Shown here: one piece after another, positions 1 to 10,842 of the stretch
Layout of the letters: the number at the start of each line of letters is the position of its first letter
How positions within the stretch are numbered: the first letter of the stretch is position 1
DNA from: Catonia carolina
Taxonomy: Eukaryota; Arthropoda; Insecta; Hemiptera; Achilidae
Reading direction: 5' to 3'
Assembly (NCBI GenBank): GCA_035578175.1
Contig: JAQMRL010000007.1
Span: forward strand, 44,645,391 to 44,709,390
DNA: 64,000 nt
Notes under the pieces: generated by a model
What the model was told of the DNA's origin: nothing
Database searches by the model: none
The model's input: only the letters and a program-made list of their open reading frames with translations
Translations under genes and position numbers: made by a program

Positions 1-7
1 TGTTACG

Positions 8-88
8 TTTTTACTTTGCCTTGCCTATATGAATACATAGGAAAGAAAAGCATTGTTTTGATGTCCGTTTTTCGAAATCGATGTTTAA
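8..88 (+). repeat. Repeat A, 5' fragment
   Basis: Carries the family's opening sequence (TTTTTACTTT, TTGCCTATATGAAT, AGTATTG-like) and then diverges. It lies directly upstream of copy A1. Confidence 0.6.
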
Positions 89-237
89 TTACTTACTGGC
101 GTACGCACGTCAGCAAGTAATAAAATGTTGAAAATGAAAGAATTGTTAAAACAAGTGCTTTCATTAGCCGAATAACTCTACCCATAACTTACTTTGTAAC
201 TTACTTATTTCAAATTTCAATAAGGATCTCATCTAAT

Positions 238-1190
238 TATTACTTCCTCTTGCCTATATGAATATTTAGGAAGGAAAGTATTGTTTTCATATCGATTATT
301 CAAATTGAGTTTTCACCGGATCTACACGTTTTCATACCCCCTGAACCCCTAAAACATGTTTTTAGCGATTGGTCTGTGTGTGTGAGTATGTATGTGAACA
401 GAATATCTCAAGAACGGAACATCGTACGAACTTGAAACTTAAAACTGAAGTTAGATACTACTATCGGACCCGACAGGAACATTTTCATCAAAATCGGTCA
501 ACCGGAAGTAGTAGTAGTTTATTCGTCTAATTTTTTACTTTTTTTGCGATTTAATCAAAAACCGCTTCTAAGACTTTTTTTTTAAATCGCCCGATTCACT
601 CAATTTTTTTATGCTCTACAAGATAGGGTAGGCGCCATGCCTGCTGAAATTCTTGGGGAGACTGTTTCCTCGTAAAAATATTGTTATTTTAAGGTGTCGG
701 CTTTAATATGCAATTTAGCGCAAAAATGTATACAACAAAAGTTGTAGAGAATTTAAAATCGTACAACTTTTACTTCAAACATTTTTTTGTACAATGCTTA
801 GTTTAGCGGTAATTAGCGATTTTCTGTTTTTTCTCACGAAAACGTGTGAAAAATCGAGTTTTTTAAGATTTCAGTCTTAGTATGCATTTTACGACAAAAA
901 TCTATATAAAAAAATTTATAGGAAATTAAAAGATCTACAACTTTTATTTAAAGCAATTTTCTCAACAGAGCCTAGTTTAGCGTGAACGAGTGATTTTCCG
1001 TACTTTTAAGCCAAACTAAAGTTGATTTTCATTTTGCGTCTTTCGCTTATGATTAAAATCAGATGTTTTTTGAGTCTTTTCAGGGGATTTTGTTTATTTC
1101 TAATGTTTTATTGCTAATGTTAGGTTATATTATTAATTATTTGCATTGGCAAGAGAAAGTCGTGTGAGCGTTTCACACCAGATTTTTTTT
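238..1190 (+). repeat. Repeat A, copy A1, near full length
   Basis: An unnamed interspersed repeat found at least five times here. It opens with TACTTTCTCTTGCCTATATG and an inverted echo (GGAAGGAAAGTA), continues with CTCAAGAACGGAACATCGTA and TTTTCATCAAAATCGGTCAA, then two diverged tandem modules of about 160 bases each with a CTACAACTTTTATTT core. It ends near GTGAGYGTTTCACACCAGAT. No intact long ORF or terminal inverted repeat was seen, so the class is unknown. Confidence 0.8.
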
Positions 1191-2050
1191 ATCCTGTAAT
1201 ACCCAATTTACGTGAGCGTTTACTGACAAATAGAGAAAATTATTTATAAACTGACTGTACAGCCTACAATAAAATGTTTCATCGATCAAGTATTTTTACT
1301 TTCTCTTGCCTATATGAATACATGGGAAGAAGTATTGTTTCATGTCGATTTTTTTAAATCGAGTTTTCCCCGGATTACACGTTTTCAGACCCCTTCAACC
1401 CCTAAAACATGTTTTTAGCGATTGGTCTGTGTGTCTGTGTTTGCACAAAATATCTCAAGAACGGAACATCTTTCGAAGTTGAAACTTGAAACTTAAGTTA
1501 GGTACGACTAGAGGACCCGCCACGAACATTTTCATCAAAATCGGTCAACCGGAAGTAGAAGTTTAATAGTGTCATTTTTCACTTATTTGCGATTTTCTCA
1601 AAAACGGCTCCTACGATTTTTTTAAAAATCGCCTCATTTACTACATTTTTTATACTCTACAAGATAGGGTAGGTGCCATGTCTGCTGAAATTCTTGGGGA
1701 GGCTTTCTCTCATAGAAAAAGGTTTTCTCAAGATTGCGACCTTAATATGAATTTTAGCGCAAAACTATATAGAATAAAATTTGTAAACAATTTAAAAATC
1801 TACAACTTTTATTTCAAACATTTCTGTGTATAACGCTTAGTTTAGTGGTAATTAGTGATTTTCTGTTTTTTTTTCATGAAAATCTGTAAAAAAATTGATA
1901 TTTCAAGATTTCGGCCTTAGTATGCATTTTACGACAAACGTGTATGTAATAAAATTTATAGGAAATTAATAGATCTACAACTTTTACTTCAAGCATTTTT
2001 CTCTACAGAGCCTAGTTTAACGTGTAAGAGTCATTTCCGTATTATTAAGC

Positions 2051-2976
2051 GTAACTATTTTAAATGGAATGGATGAGTTCATGAGAAAGGATTACTTCAT
2101 GAATTAATAAGAACAGAACAAAAGTGTTGTATAGCAGCAAGAGTGGTTTAGAAGAGATGAGAAATTTAAAAGTAGGCAACGAAAACATACAGGAAGTTGG
2201 GGAATTCTGCTATCTAGGGAGTAAAATAACAAAGGATGGTAAAAGCACAAGTAATATCAAAAAGGAATTGCTCAAGCTAGAAAAGCCTTTGAAATGAAAA
2301 ATAGCTCACTAAATACAAACACTGATTTACAGTTAAGGAAATATTTCTTAAAACACTATGTTTGGCGTGTAGCATCATACGGGAACGAAACGTGGGTGCA
2401 AGGAGCTGTAGAAAGGAAGAGGATAGAACCTTTTGAAATGTGGTGTTGTAGGAAAATGTTAAAGATTAGGTGGGTGGGCAAAATACGTAATTCAGAGGTT
2501 CTTAGGCGAGTGAATGAAAAAAGAAGTATATTTTTATTTATTTTTAATGTGTTTTTTTACGTCTGACTGTTTTGCAATTTCTGCTAATTCAGACTGTAGC
2601 GAATGATTATAATGGAAAATGAGTGATGAAAATTGCCTGACCTCACCGGGAATCGAACCCGGGACCCCGATGTAGAAGCCAGTTGCGCTAACCACTACGC
2701 CAATAGGCCTACCAAAAGAATTACTTCGAAGCATCTTACCAGAAGAAGGGATAAGCTAATGGGGTATATCTTAAGACATCAAAGTATTGGTCTATCAATC
2801 AATAATGGAGGGTAATATTGAGGGAGTGAATTATAGGGGGAGGCAAAGGTTAGAATATATAAAGCAAAATACAAAAGATGTAGGGTGTTACAAGTACGCA
2901 GATTTGAAAAGACTTGCGTACGATAGAACAGCTTGGAGAACTGCATCAAACCAGTCGAGAGACTGATGACAAAAAA
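2051..2976 (+). mobile_element. Non-LTR retrotransposon (LINE) 3' end with reverse-transcriptase C-terminal region, decayed
   Basis: Translated pieces read NLKVGNENIQEVGEFCYLGS, RKYFLKHYVWRVASYGNETW, FEMWCCRKMLKI and NSEVLRRVNE, then after a SINE the relics of the GHILRH, GRPR-like and AYDRTAWRTASNQS segments. This order is typical of the C-terminal third of insect LINE ORF2 proteins. Frameshifts and stops are frequent, so it is a pseudogene. It is inserted in repeat A2 and itself interrupted by a SINE at 2535-2714. Confidence 0.75.
2535..2714 (-). mobile_element. tRNA-derived SINE inside the LINE
   Basis: On the minus strand it has a tRNA-like head with an A-box-like TAGTGGTTAGCGCAACTGG and a B box GGGTTCGATTCCCGG. 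A tail ending in AT-rich AAATA-type repeats lies toward 2535. Flanking AAAAGAAGTA and AAAAGAATTA form an imperfect target duplication. It is the same family as at 26384 and 39779. Confidence 0.8.
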
Positions 2977-3154
2977 AAGCCAAACTAAAGTTGGTTTTAA
3001 TTTTGCATCATTCACTCATGATTAAAATAAGGTCATGTTTTTTGAGGTTAGTTTTTTGTTAATTTCTAATGTTTTATTACTAATGGTAAGTTATATTGTT
3101 CATTATTTGTACTGTCAAGAGAAAGTCATGTGAGTGTTTCACACCAGATTTTTT

Positions 3155-3938
3155 AGCTTTTTTAACAGATACAGATTATCACATGCTTGTAATAATCTAT
3201 TGGTGTATTTTCTCTCTCATACAGCTAAACCAAAGAAGTAGAATCTACTATTTATTCACTACACACTAATACATATGTGGTCTGTAGGTTGGGGGAGGGG
3301 CACATGATACATCCTGGTGTGCAGTAGATTCTATCTTTTTTGTTTTCCGTCAGACTTAAGCAAATTGCTTATCGATGAAAATGAGTGATAAAAAAATAAC
3401 AGACCTGACCGGTAATCTCAGGAAGAACTCGGGAAAAGTAGAAGCCAGTTGCGGTGAGTACTACACATGGCCCGGCCTAGGAGATTATGTTATGATAGGG
3501 ACTTTAATTATCACATGATACAGATGTAGCCAGAGGGGCTTGGGGGCCTCAGTACCCCCTTGAACAGAAAATTCCAATTTCATTCCAGACTAATATACTG
3601 ATTGTCCCTGGTCCGATTCTTCAGACACAGGCAGCTGTAAAGTTGTTTATATCCCCGCTCTAGAGAATTTTTTGAAAACTCTTACACTTCACTTATTCCT
3701 CTGTGATGAACTAATAGTAAAGACTGACAAAATAAATGTAAGGCCACAAATTTTCAGATGAACTCTGGGTCTTTATAGGTGCTGAACAGTATGTGATTTC
3801 TTCCCAGGTACATAAAAACTACCAAACAATGGATAATTGGATAATATATGACGTCTCGATCTCCTAGGTGGATGAACACAGTCTAGACCAGAAGGCAAAA
3901 AGTTTAAATTCTTTATTCTAAAAGGTAAGATATTAGTA
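3155..3938. other. Intergenic stretch with one SINE relic
   Basis: Apart from the degraded SINE at 3352-3482, no coding frame, RNA or repeat was recognised. Confidence 0.5.
3352..3482 (-). mobile_element. tRNA-derived SINE, degraded copy
   Basis: Resembles the SINE at 2535-2714 (AAATGAGTGATAAAAA, CAGACCTGACCGG, AGAAGCCAGTTGCG, GGCCCGGCC), but the B box is destroyed. Confidence 0.55.
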
Positions 3939-4651
3939 CAGTAAAACCTCACTCATTTGGACTAATTGGGGGGAAGTGAAGTCCGAATTATCGCGAATAT
4001 TTGTTTACATCTAAAAATTGAATAATTTAGGCAATTAAAATTAAAAAATAAACGTTACTTGTCTGAAATATCGATATTTAATGAATTTATAGTACAGTAT
4101 ATTGAAAAACAACAGAGTTAAAAGTATAGAAATAAAAATATTTACGGCAGTAAAAATATTGTTAAATAATAAATATCCAGTGTAAAATGATATTTAATTA
4201 AAACACTGTACTTACGTATCAATTATTTGGCACTTGTTGAAGTAGAAGAGGTTTGACAAATATCCTCAGGGATCATTTGAGGTTGCTTAGAAAAAAAATT
4301 TGTTATTTTTTTCTGTGATTCTTTGCTACACTGTTTTCTTATAACTTGTTGGCGCATCTCTCTTAGGACAAGATAATAGTCATTGAATTTCGGATTGAAG
4401 TCTGCAAATTCAATAAGTTCGTCTATGTGGTTTCTCACTTCACTAGCTTAAATTGTGGAACGTTTTCTTCACTGAGTAACCAATAATGTATTACAGGATG
4501 AAACAATTTTTATTAGACAGTTAAAAGCTATTATTTTTTGGAGTAGCACTTTATTAATTTTTAACTAAAAAACTTCTAAAAAAATTAAAAAGGCTGCTCT
4601 TCTTGGAGTAGTCCGAAATATCGCGAATTCCGAATTAGTGAGGTTTTACTG
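3939..4651 (-). mobile_element. Non-autonomous pogo/Tigger-type DNA transposon, 713 bp
   Basis: Terminal inverted repeats start CAGTAAAACCTCACTCATTT on the left and CAGTAAAACCTCACTAATTC (reverse complement) on the right, flanked by TA on both sides. A minus-strand frame at 4438-4223 keeps the C-terminal tail typical of Tigger/jerky transposases (LREMRQQVIRKQ; KKITNFFSKQ). The DDE core and DNA-binding domains are missing. Confidence 0.85.
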
Positions 4652-4653
4652 TA

Positions 4654-6387
4654 CTTCGATTTACTGAGAAATTAACTTTACAATACATTCTTGAACACTT
4701 CTCACAGTATTAAGGCATTACAGTGTGATAATTTAATAATGTAAAGTAATTTCTAGGACGTACATTAAGTACTAGATAAGAAAACAATACAAGTGCTGGC
4801 AGGTGTAAGATATCCTAGTTGAGCAACTGTTAATACAGTGACAAATGGCATGATGATTTCCCAATTTCTGATACAAGACACAAGTTGAAGAAGATATACA
4901 GAACAATCAAAATAGAAAACAAAACTGAACACAGTCCCACCAATGCGACTAAACTGCACTGTGTTAGAAACATTAGTAACAAGTTGACACAGAGTCCAAA
5001 AATTAAAGAGACAAATTTTAATACTAAATAGTAAAAGCATTTTTACAATAGAAAATAACTCAGTGCCTAAAGTAGTTTACCCTGTATATATATATATTAT
5101 ACGTATAATATATAGTTTGCCGTCAGACACGGATGATGTAACACAAGAAAAAGCTGCTGATGATAGTCAATCAGTTAATATTTTAACTGAGGAATTCTAA
5201 ATACAGACACAGGAACGATTTTCCTCCAACATGTTACACTAATACAGATGACTCTGCCATAGCGATAAAATACAAATTCATTTAGGAACCACTTCTTGGC
5301 TATCTGAAGTTTGTCAACTCTGGTCGGTGGCTCACAAACAAACATGCAGGTGGTGCACAATGCATACGAAGAAGTGTTGTAAGGCGCATTCTACAAGCAA
5401 GAGTTGAGGAGGCGAAACACAGAGACGTGTACCTGGTAAAGAATGTGTCGTGTTGATAAGACGGCCAAGTGCTAGTCAGATGGCTCAGGTTTGTTGCCAC
5501 TCCTGATTTTTGGGTCTGTAAAGAAAAATACACTTGAGTGCATGTACGGATGCCACACAATCTAAATGGAGTCAGACACTGTTCAAAACAAGAAAAAACA
5601 GCCATTTTTAAATGTTGATGAATACATAGGAAATGGGGGTGGTAATACTAGCATGAACAGATGGCATATCCTGATACCATAAGTGCAGGCAGTCCATTCA
5701 GGGCAAGACAAATGTCATGTTCAATTTGTTTATCCGTGTAAATAGATTGAGCTTTGAAAACTTGTACATGTTCAGCAAATTACAGTAACAATTGAAATAG
5801 AATTTTTGTACAGGATAATAGCTTGGATGGCGGAACTTGGTTACTTTAATGAACAATGATAATGATGGTCAAAACCCTCAGCAACCTAATTCACTCTGAT
5901 ATAAGTTTGAAAACATGATACCAAAGAAACAAAACAATGTCAGCAAGACTTCAGTCTTCCAACCATGCAATGAGAAAAGAAACCATCAATAGACTCACAA
6001 AAGAAATGTTTAACCATTGTGTTAGAGTTAGAAGAGAAACAAGTGGATTCAAGGAACGAAAAATACATAGATAACAACAGAAAACAAGACAATTTTTAGC
6101 TGGCTTTTCATCAGAAAAGAAAATTAATAACAAGTGGATGGAACTGTGAGTGTGAAGTGGAGAAAAGGTGAAACAATGAAAGATGATGAAAAGCCAAAAA
6201 AGAATTGAAAATGAATGCTGACTGGTACTTTGCATGTTCCTCGGAAAGAGAAAATCCAAAAAAATTCTAAAAATTGAAGTACTTAACTCTGATTTGTGTA
6301 CTTTTTATATGAAAACACAAGTTGAATGTACTTGACAGGAACAGTCTTTGGGATTGAGATCACGGTCTATTATTTTATTAAAGTCAT
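4654..6387. other. Intergenic stretch without recognised gene
   Basis: Only a weak terminal-exon candidate at 5115-5200 was seen. Short frames around 5175-5605 and 5951-6259 have no recognised motif or homologous feel. Confidence 0.4.
5115..5200 (+). CDS. Possible terminal exon, unidentified
   Basis: After TATATAG an open frame reads SDTDDVTQEKAADDSQSVN, then ILTEEF and a TAA at 5198-5200. The composition (acidic, polar, no rare strings) looks protein-like, but no partner exon was found upstream and the polypyrimidine tract is poor. Treat as a hint only. Confidence 0.15.
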
Positions 6388-7812
6388 TTTATTTTATATA
6401 ATAAATTTCACAAACCTTTTTTAAGCCACCTTAATTTTTATTATTCATTTACACACGTTTTGGTGGATCCACCATCATCAGAGTCAATAATATCTTTGAA
6501 ACTAAAATTTTTTTACATCTATAGATGATACATCTTCAGTGAATTGCATAAAACAGCTTTCTACAAATGACTGAAGATGAAACATCTATAAATTTTTAAA
6601 AAATGTTAGTTTCAAAGATATTATATACTCTGATGTTGGTGGATCCACCAAAACAAGTGTAAGTGCATAATAAAAATTAAGGCGGCTTAAAAAAGGTTAG
6701 CGAAATTTATTATATAAAATAGAATTAATTTCAAGCAGCAGGATGCATTATAAGGATTTATTTCTGAAAGTCATTTTAGACAATAAACTAAGTAAGTTTA
6801 GACACCTCTAGAAGCCTGCATTCTGGTCTATTATCAGAAAAAAAGTCTAATTCATTAGAAAATAACAGAAGAAGTCTAAAAAATAACATAGAACCACCCT
6901 TACATTAGTCAGTAACACAAAACAAAAACCATTTATTTCATTAAAATATAATAAAACTATTAATAAGTTATACAAAACGTTAAATAAATTTTATAAAATC
7001 GCATACACATGCAATAATAAAAAACAACTTTCCGCAAGTATAATTTAAAATAATATAAATGAAACACTAAACAATAAAAAGGGTGTATAAATAAAATTGA
7101 TTGTGGTAATGAGGATTGTAAAAATTTTTACATTGGTATGACTAGTCGTAATTTTCAAGTGAGGTATAATGAACATAAAAAAAGCACTGAAATGTGACTA
7201 CATTATATCTAACAATACCAATCATATAAAAGAGGAAAAACATTAATTTTGTGAAATAGATGAACATTTTAATATAATAAAACAATGTAATATAGAAAAT
7301 AAAAATAAAATTGAAAAATATGAGATGTTCCATATTTATAAATATTTAAACGAGCAAAAGCAGGACATTTTGAATGAACAGGTCAAATTTAGGAATGATG
7401 AAGTGATATTGACTGGTGCTGCTATCTATAGTAAATATGAGAAGGGATAAATTAGAGAAAATTAATTTTAAATCAGTTTTATACAAATGACTGAAGATGT
7501 ATAATCTTCTATAGACTTTAAATAAATAAGACAATTTTTTAGTTTCAATTATGTTACTATTTCATATAATGAACTGCATCACCTCAGTTTAAAAAGAAGG
7601 TTAGTGAAATTATTATATTAATTCATTATATGAAATAAAAATATTTCAAACTGCAGGATGCATTATAAAGATTTATTTTTCAATTATGTTATTTACTCTG
7701 ATGATGGTGGATTCACCGAAACACGTGTAAGTAAGGATAAAAGTTGACGCAGTTTAAAAAGAAGGTTAGTGAAATTTATTATATAAATTCATTATATAAA
7801 ATAGAACCAATT
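6388..7812 (+). mobile_element. Penelope-like retroelement remnant with GIY-YIG domain and inverted termini
   Basis: 6388-6722 is a palindrome whose arms carry GGTGGATCCACC flanked by CTGATGA-like and (G/A)AAAC strings. 7093-7195 encodes CGNEDCKNFYIGMTSRNFQV followed by RYNEHKK, the CxnC...YIGxTxRxxxxRxxEH signature of Penelope GIY-YIG endonucleases. A further decayed segment has FHIYKYLNEQK. The same terminal sequence recurs at 7690-7810. No reverse transcriptase is left. Confidence 0.7.
7692..7736 (+). ncRNA. Hammerhead-ribozyme-like motif in the Penelope terminal repeat
   Basis: The core CTGATGA (7698-7704) is followed by GGTGGATTCACC (stem II) and GAAA (7718-7721), then ACAC/GTGT as a loopless stem III and A as the base 5' of the expected cut. 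Stem I is TTACT before the core against AGTAA after it. One extra base lies between the core and stem II, and it recurs in the other copies. Penelope elements are known to carry hammerhead motifs; activity here is not shown. Confidence 0.5.
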
Positions 7813-8013
7813 AATTAGGGTCAAACGAATCATAATTCAAACAACAGTGATAACAATTTACTAGTTTGACAAATTAGATGTGTTTCTATAATAAAAACCA
7901 GTACTGTTCTCATATGCTATCAGTAAGTTATTCCACAGATTTAGTCTATTATAAGAAAGTGAACAGGTTCCTATTAAATGTTGTTTTAGTCTTACATACT
8001 ATTTTATAAAAAA

Positions 8014-9184
8014 CTAGCAACCCCCGCTCGCTTCGCTTCACAGCAGCTAATGTAGCCCTCATTAAATTATTTTAAAACCTCTCTGTTGTTGTTTAAGTCA
8101 TCAGCCAAAAGGCTGGTTTGAACCTCTAGAGGTTTTACTAAGTAAAACGAGGAGTGAGGTGGTTTACAATTGCCTTCCTCACTGAGTGGAAAAGTACGCT
8201 TATCAGCATGCCGGGCCCTCTGAAAAGCACATATTTTCCACTCTGCAAATGACACCTTCACTTCATTCACCACAGGGTCTGGCTGTATAATAAAATTCAT
8301 TACTTTCAGAGGAGATAACTCTGATTAGTGTCTTTTACACCTCTACCTCTTCTGTTCTTAAATGATTCAGTCATTTAATTGGCTGACCATGTGATAAGAA
8401 ACAGAACTATTTATTTTAGCCCTGCAACGAACAGATTGAGTGTAAATAATTTGACACTCTACCTGTCTGTTATGGGCAAAACCTCTCTATAAACAATAAT
8501 TGTGGTTTTGTTGTCCTGTGGAAGCAAAATAAATTGTTTTTCTGCACTTTCAGCTCTAGAAAGTCCGACAAAGTTGTCCACGAGTGAAGGAAGCACTCTT
8601 GTCTCAAATCGATGCCCACCGTTTTAAATGTTTGTCCCTGCGATTTAACAAAATTGAATAGAATGCGTAGAAGAATACCAATGGAAAAGAAAGAGGCAGT
8701 TGATATATGGCTGAAATAAGAGACAGTAATACCTGCGTGCGGTACGCAGAGTAATTGGAAATATATGACTCATTCACTACCTGTCGAATTAAAACAAATA
8801 TATGAAAAAATATACAGTACAAAAATAAAATTTTTGAATATTTCCAAATTTTTAATGTTTTTGGAATCGAATGTTATTCTTCACGTTTTTCTATGAAATA
8901 TAAAAGTTGAATCGTGCTTCTAGTCCAAAAAATATAACCTCCAGAGGACTTAGAAAAAATAAAAGTGCTATGCACCTGATAAACTAGAACATGCGACATC
9001 ATCACAGTTTAAGTTGCTTAACTCACTTAATTAGTTACTTAAAGTTGCAAAATAGCCTATATTGATCAGGAAGCTCTAAGCTATGCAACACTCAAATTTT
9101 TTTTTTAAATCAGTTCAGTAGTTTCCAAGATTACCTCATACAAACAAACAAACAGGTGTTTCTTCTTTATTATATTAGTATAGA
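8014..9184 (-). mobile_element. Helitron relic, 1.17 kb, with decayed helicase C-terminus
   Basis: On the minus strand the element begins TCTATACTAATATAATAAA after an A and ends GCGAGCGGGGGTTGCTAG before a T, which fits the A/T insertion, 5' TC and 3' CTRR rules of Helitrons. Around 8680-8500 the minus strand reads KSQGQTFKTVGIDLRQECF, the motif V-VI region of Helitron helicases, with later frameshifts. A repeat-B copy sits inside at 8085-8477. Confidence 0.75.
8085..8477 (-). repeat. Repeat B, copy B1 (inside the Helitron)
   Basis: Repeat B is a SINE-like interspersed unit of about 395 bp. In family orientation it starts GCCCATAACAGACAGG, has CTGAAAGTAATGAATTTCAT and GAGGAAGGCAATGGTAAACC in the body, and ends near GGCTGATGACCTAAACAAC. 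At least nine copies were seen. No ORF is conserved and no tRNA head was recognised. This copy is full length, opposite in orientation to B2, B3 and B5. Confidence 0.8.
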
Positions 9185-10086
9185 TTTATGAAAATACTTT
9201 TCTAATGGTTTGCTCTGAACAACCTTATAAATGAGAGCTTTTGTGTGACTGGCATCATCCACAGCACTATAGGATTCATTAACAACTCACAAAGAACTGT
9301 TGGTACCACTGTTTGCAAGAAATCAAGAGTTGAGGACAATGCCCGGCTCAGGAAAAGCTACCACAAATAAGTATGTTTTGAACTAACTGTAATAAAAAGT
9401 TATTTTCATAAATAAGTTAACCATTTAATGAAGCACTCAAGGAAGGATGACAAACCACAACTGTTTTCTTTCTCAACGCTTACGTGATTACTATAAAAAA
9501 ATGAAACCAATTCAATACACTGTCCGTTTTATACGTCTCAATTCATTTCAAATAAGACAAGAAACCGTTCAAAATAATATGTCGGCAGATTCCACCACAC
9601 TACCTGGAATAACTTATAACCCAAGCATATGTTATGAAAGACAATAAGGCGAATAGTTCGTGATCTGACAACATTCCCTCTCTAGACACCATAACTCATA
9701 TGATACACGCTGGAATGTTACTTTTACCTAAACAATTATCAATGTAGTATTTTTGAGATTTAATAGATTACATGGTAATAACACACGGGTCATTATGTCA
9801 ACATAAGAGAAATTCTGGACAAAAACCAACTTTTGTAGTATGCGCAATAAATATTATTTTTCTTTTAAATGATTGTTGAAATATTTTTAAAGGTTGTTTT
9901 TCTAACAAACACAATTTTTGTATTTTATGACACTCGACACACCAGATAATTAAATATTTTTTAGATATTTCATACAAATGCTTACATTTAAAGTATTTCT
10001 TAACATTGATATTACTTTATTTTTCTTTTTTTTCTCCTTTTAGCTTTTAACCCATTATTTTTACAAACTCAGATCTGCTACTGGTC
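9185..10086. other. Intergenic stretch, nothing recognised
   Basis: AT-rich single-copy-looking sequence. The 66-codon frame at 9447-9647 has no recognised motif. Confidence 0.5.
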
Positions 10087-10712
10087 TCAAACTGGAGCAA
10101 GTGCAGATCTCAACGTTAAACTACTGATATAATAAACTGATTGATCAGCTGGTCCTTCAACTAAAGCCCAACCAAAAAAACCAAATGAAATAAGTACAGT
10201 TATTATTTTCTGAGTTAATCTCTTTAATGTCCAAAAGTGCAAATGAAACAAGAAAAGTTTAGGTATATTAATGGTATTAACAACTGAAATGTCAGTCGAT
10301 TTTTTTATATTAAAGTCAAACTGAGTGACACACAACGTTTAGAAATGTACTGTTACAGACGGTCAAATTAATACTGCTTAAGAGATTTTTGCGTCTTTGA
10401 TAGGTACTTTCCTGTTTACAAACCGATCAAGAATATAACCTATAACGAAATAGGTTAGTAGTTTATAAAGCATACTAACGGGTAACCAATAAAAGTTAAT
10501 TAAAGGAAAATTATTTATGATAAAAGTTGTAACTATTATATGAATTTAACTAACTTAACAACCGACAAAACCGATAGTGATGTTACTTGATACCCGACGA
10601 CCGATATTTGAAGCAGAGAAACGCCTACCAAAATCTGCACAGACCAAATAGAAAATTGAGAAAACTTACCTAAAACTGCTTGGATCACTTGATCATCTTC
10701 TAACACATCCAT
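10087..10712 (-). CDS. Possible two-exon small membrane protein, 79 aa, unidentified
   Basis: Exon 1 is 10712-10670 (ATG with G at -3 and +4; donor GTAAGT) and exon 2 is 10283-10087 (acceptor CATTTCAG). They join in phase to 79 codons and a TGA. The protein has an acidic start (MDVLEDDQVIQAVL), a basic WTLKRLTQK stretch, a hydrophobic span (ITVLISFGFFGWALVEG) and ends in TLRSALAPV. It is not recognised. A CRE lies 123 bases upstream of the ATG, and TTTATT on the plus strand (AATAAA on minus) occurs about 65 bases after the stop. The evidence is splice logic and context only; it could be a chance ORF or a remnant. Confidence 0.42.
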
Positions 10713-10834
10713 TGCCGATTCATACGATTGAAAACTACATCTTTAATATTAGTTTCTTAAAAATATCATACACGATCACAGTCAGGACATTATTAAAGTT
10801 TGTAAAGTTCTGTCAACTTTCTGCATACGTCATG

Positions 10835-10842
10835 TGACGTCA
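10835..10842. promoter_or_regulatory. Palindromic cAMP response element upstream of the 79-aa candidate gene
   Basis: TGACGTCA is the full palindromic CRE/ATF site. It lies 123 bases upstream of the candidate ATG at 10712, in a stretch free of recognised repeats. Function is inferred from position only. Confidence 0.4.

Larger units (their letters stand above)
1293..3154 (+). repeat. Repeat A, copy A2, split by a LINE insertion
   Basis: The left part is 1293 to about 2045 and the right part about 2977 to 3154. The break falls at the family's AAGCCAAACTAAAG segment, which is resumed after the LINE. The interruption dates the LINE as younger than this copy. Confidence 0.75.

Noticed and set aside
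2630..2712. Possible tRNA gene on the minus strand (good B box)
   Set aside because: Same head occurs at 26384 and 39779 followed by a common body and AAATA tail, so these are tRNA-derived SINEs, not tRNA genes.
5300..5605. 101-codon minus frame as a gene
   Set aside because: No known motif, Cys/Ser/Thr-rich composition typical of chance frames, no supporting context.
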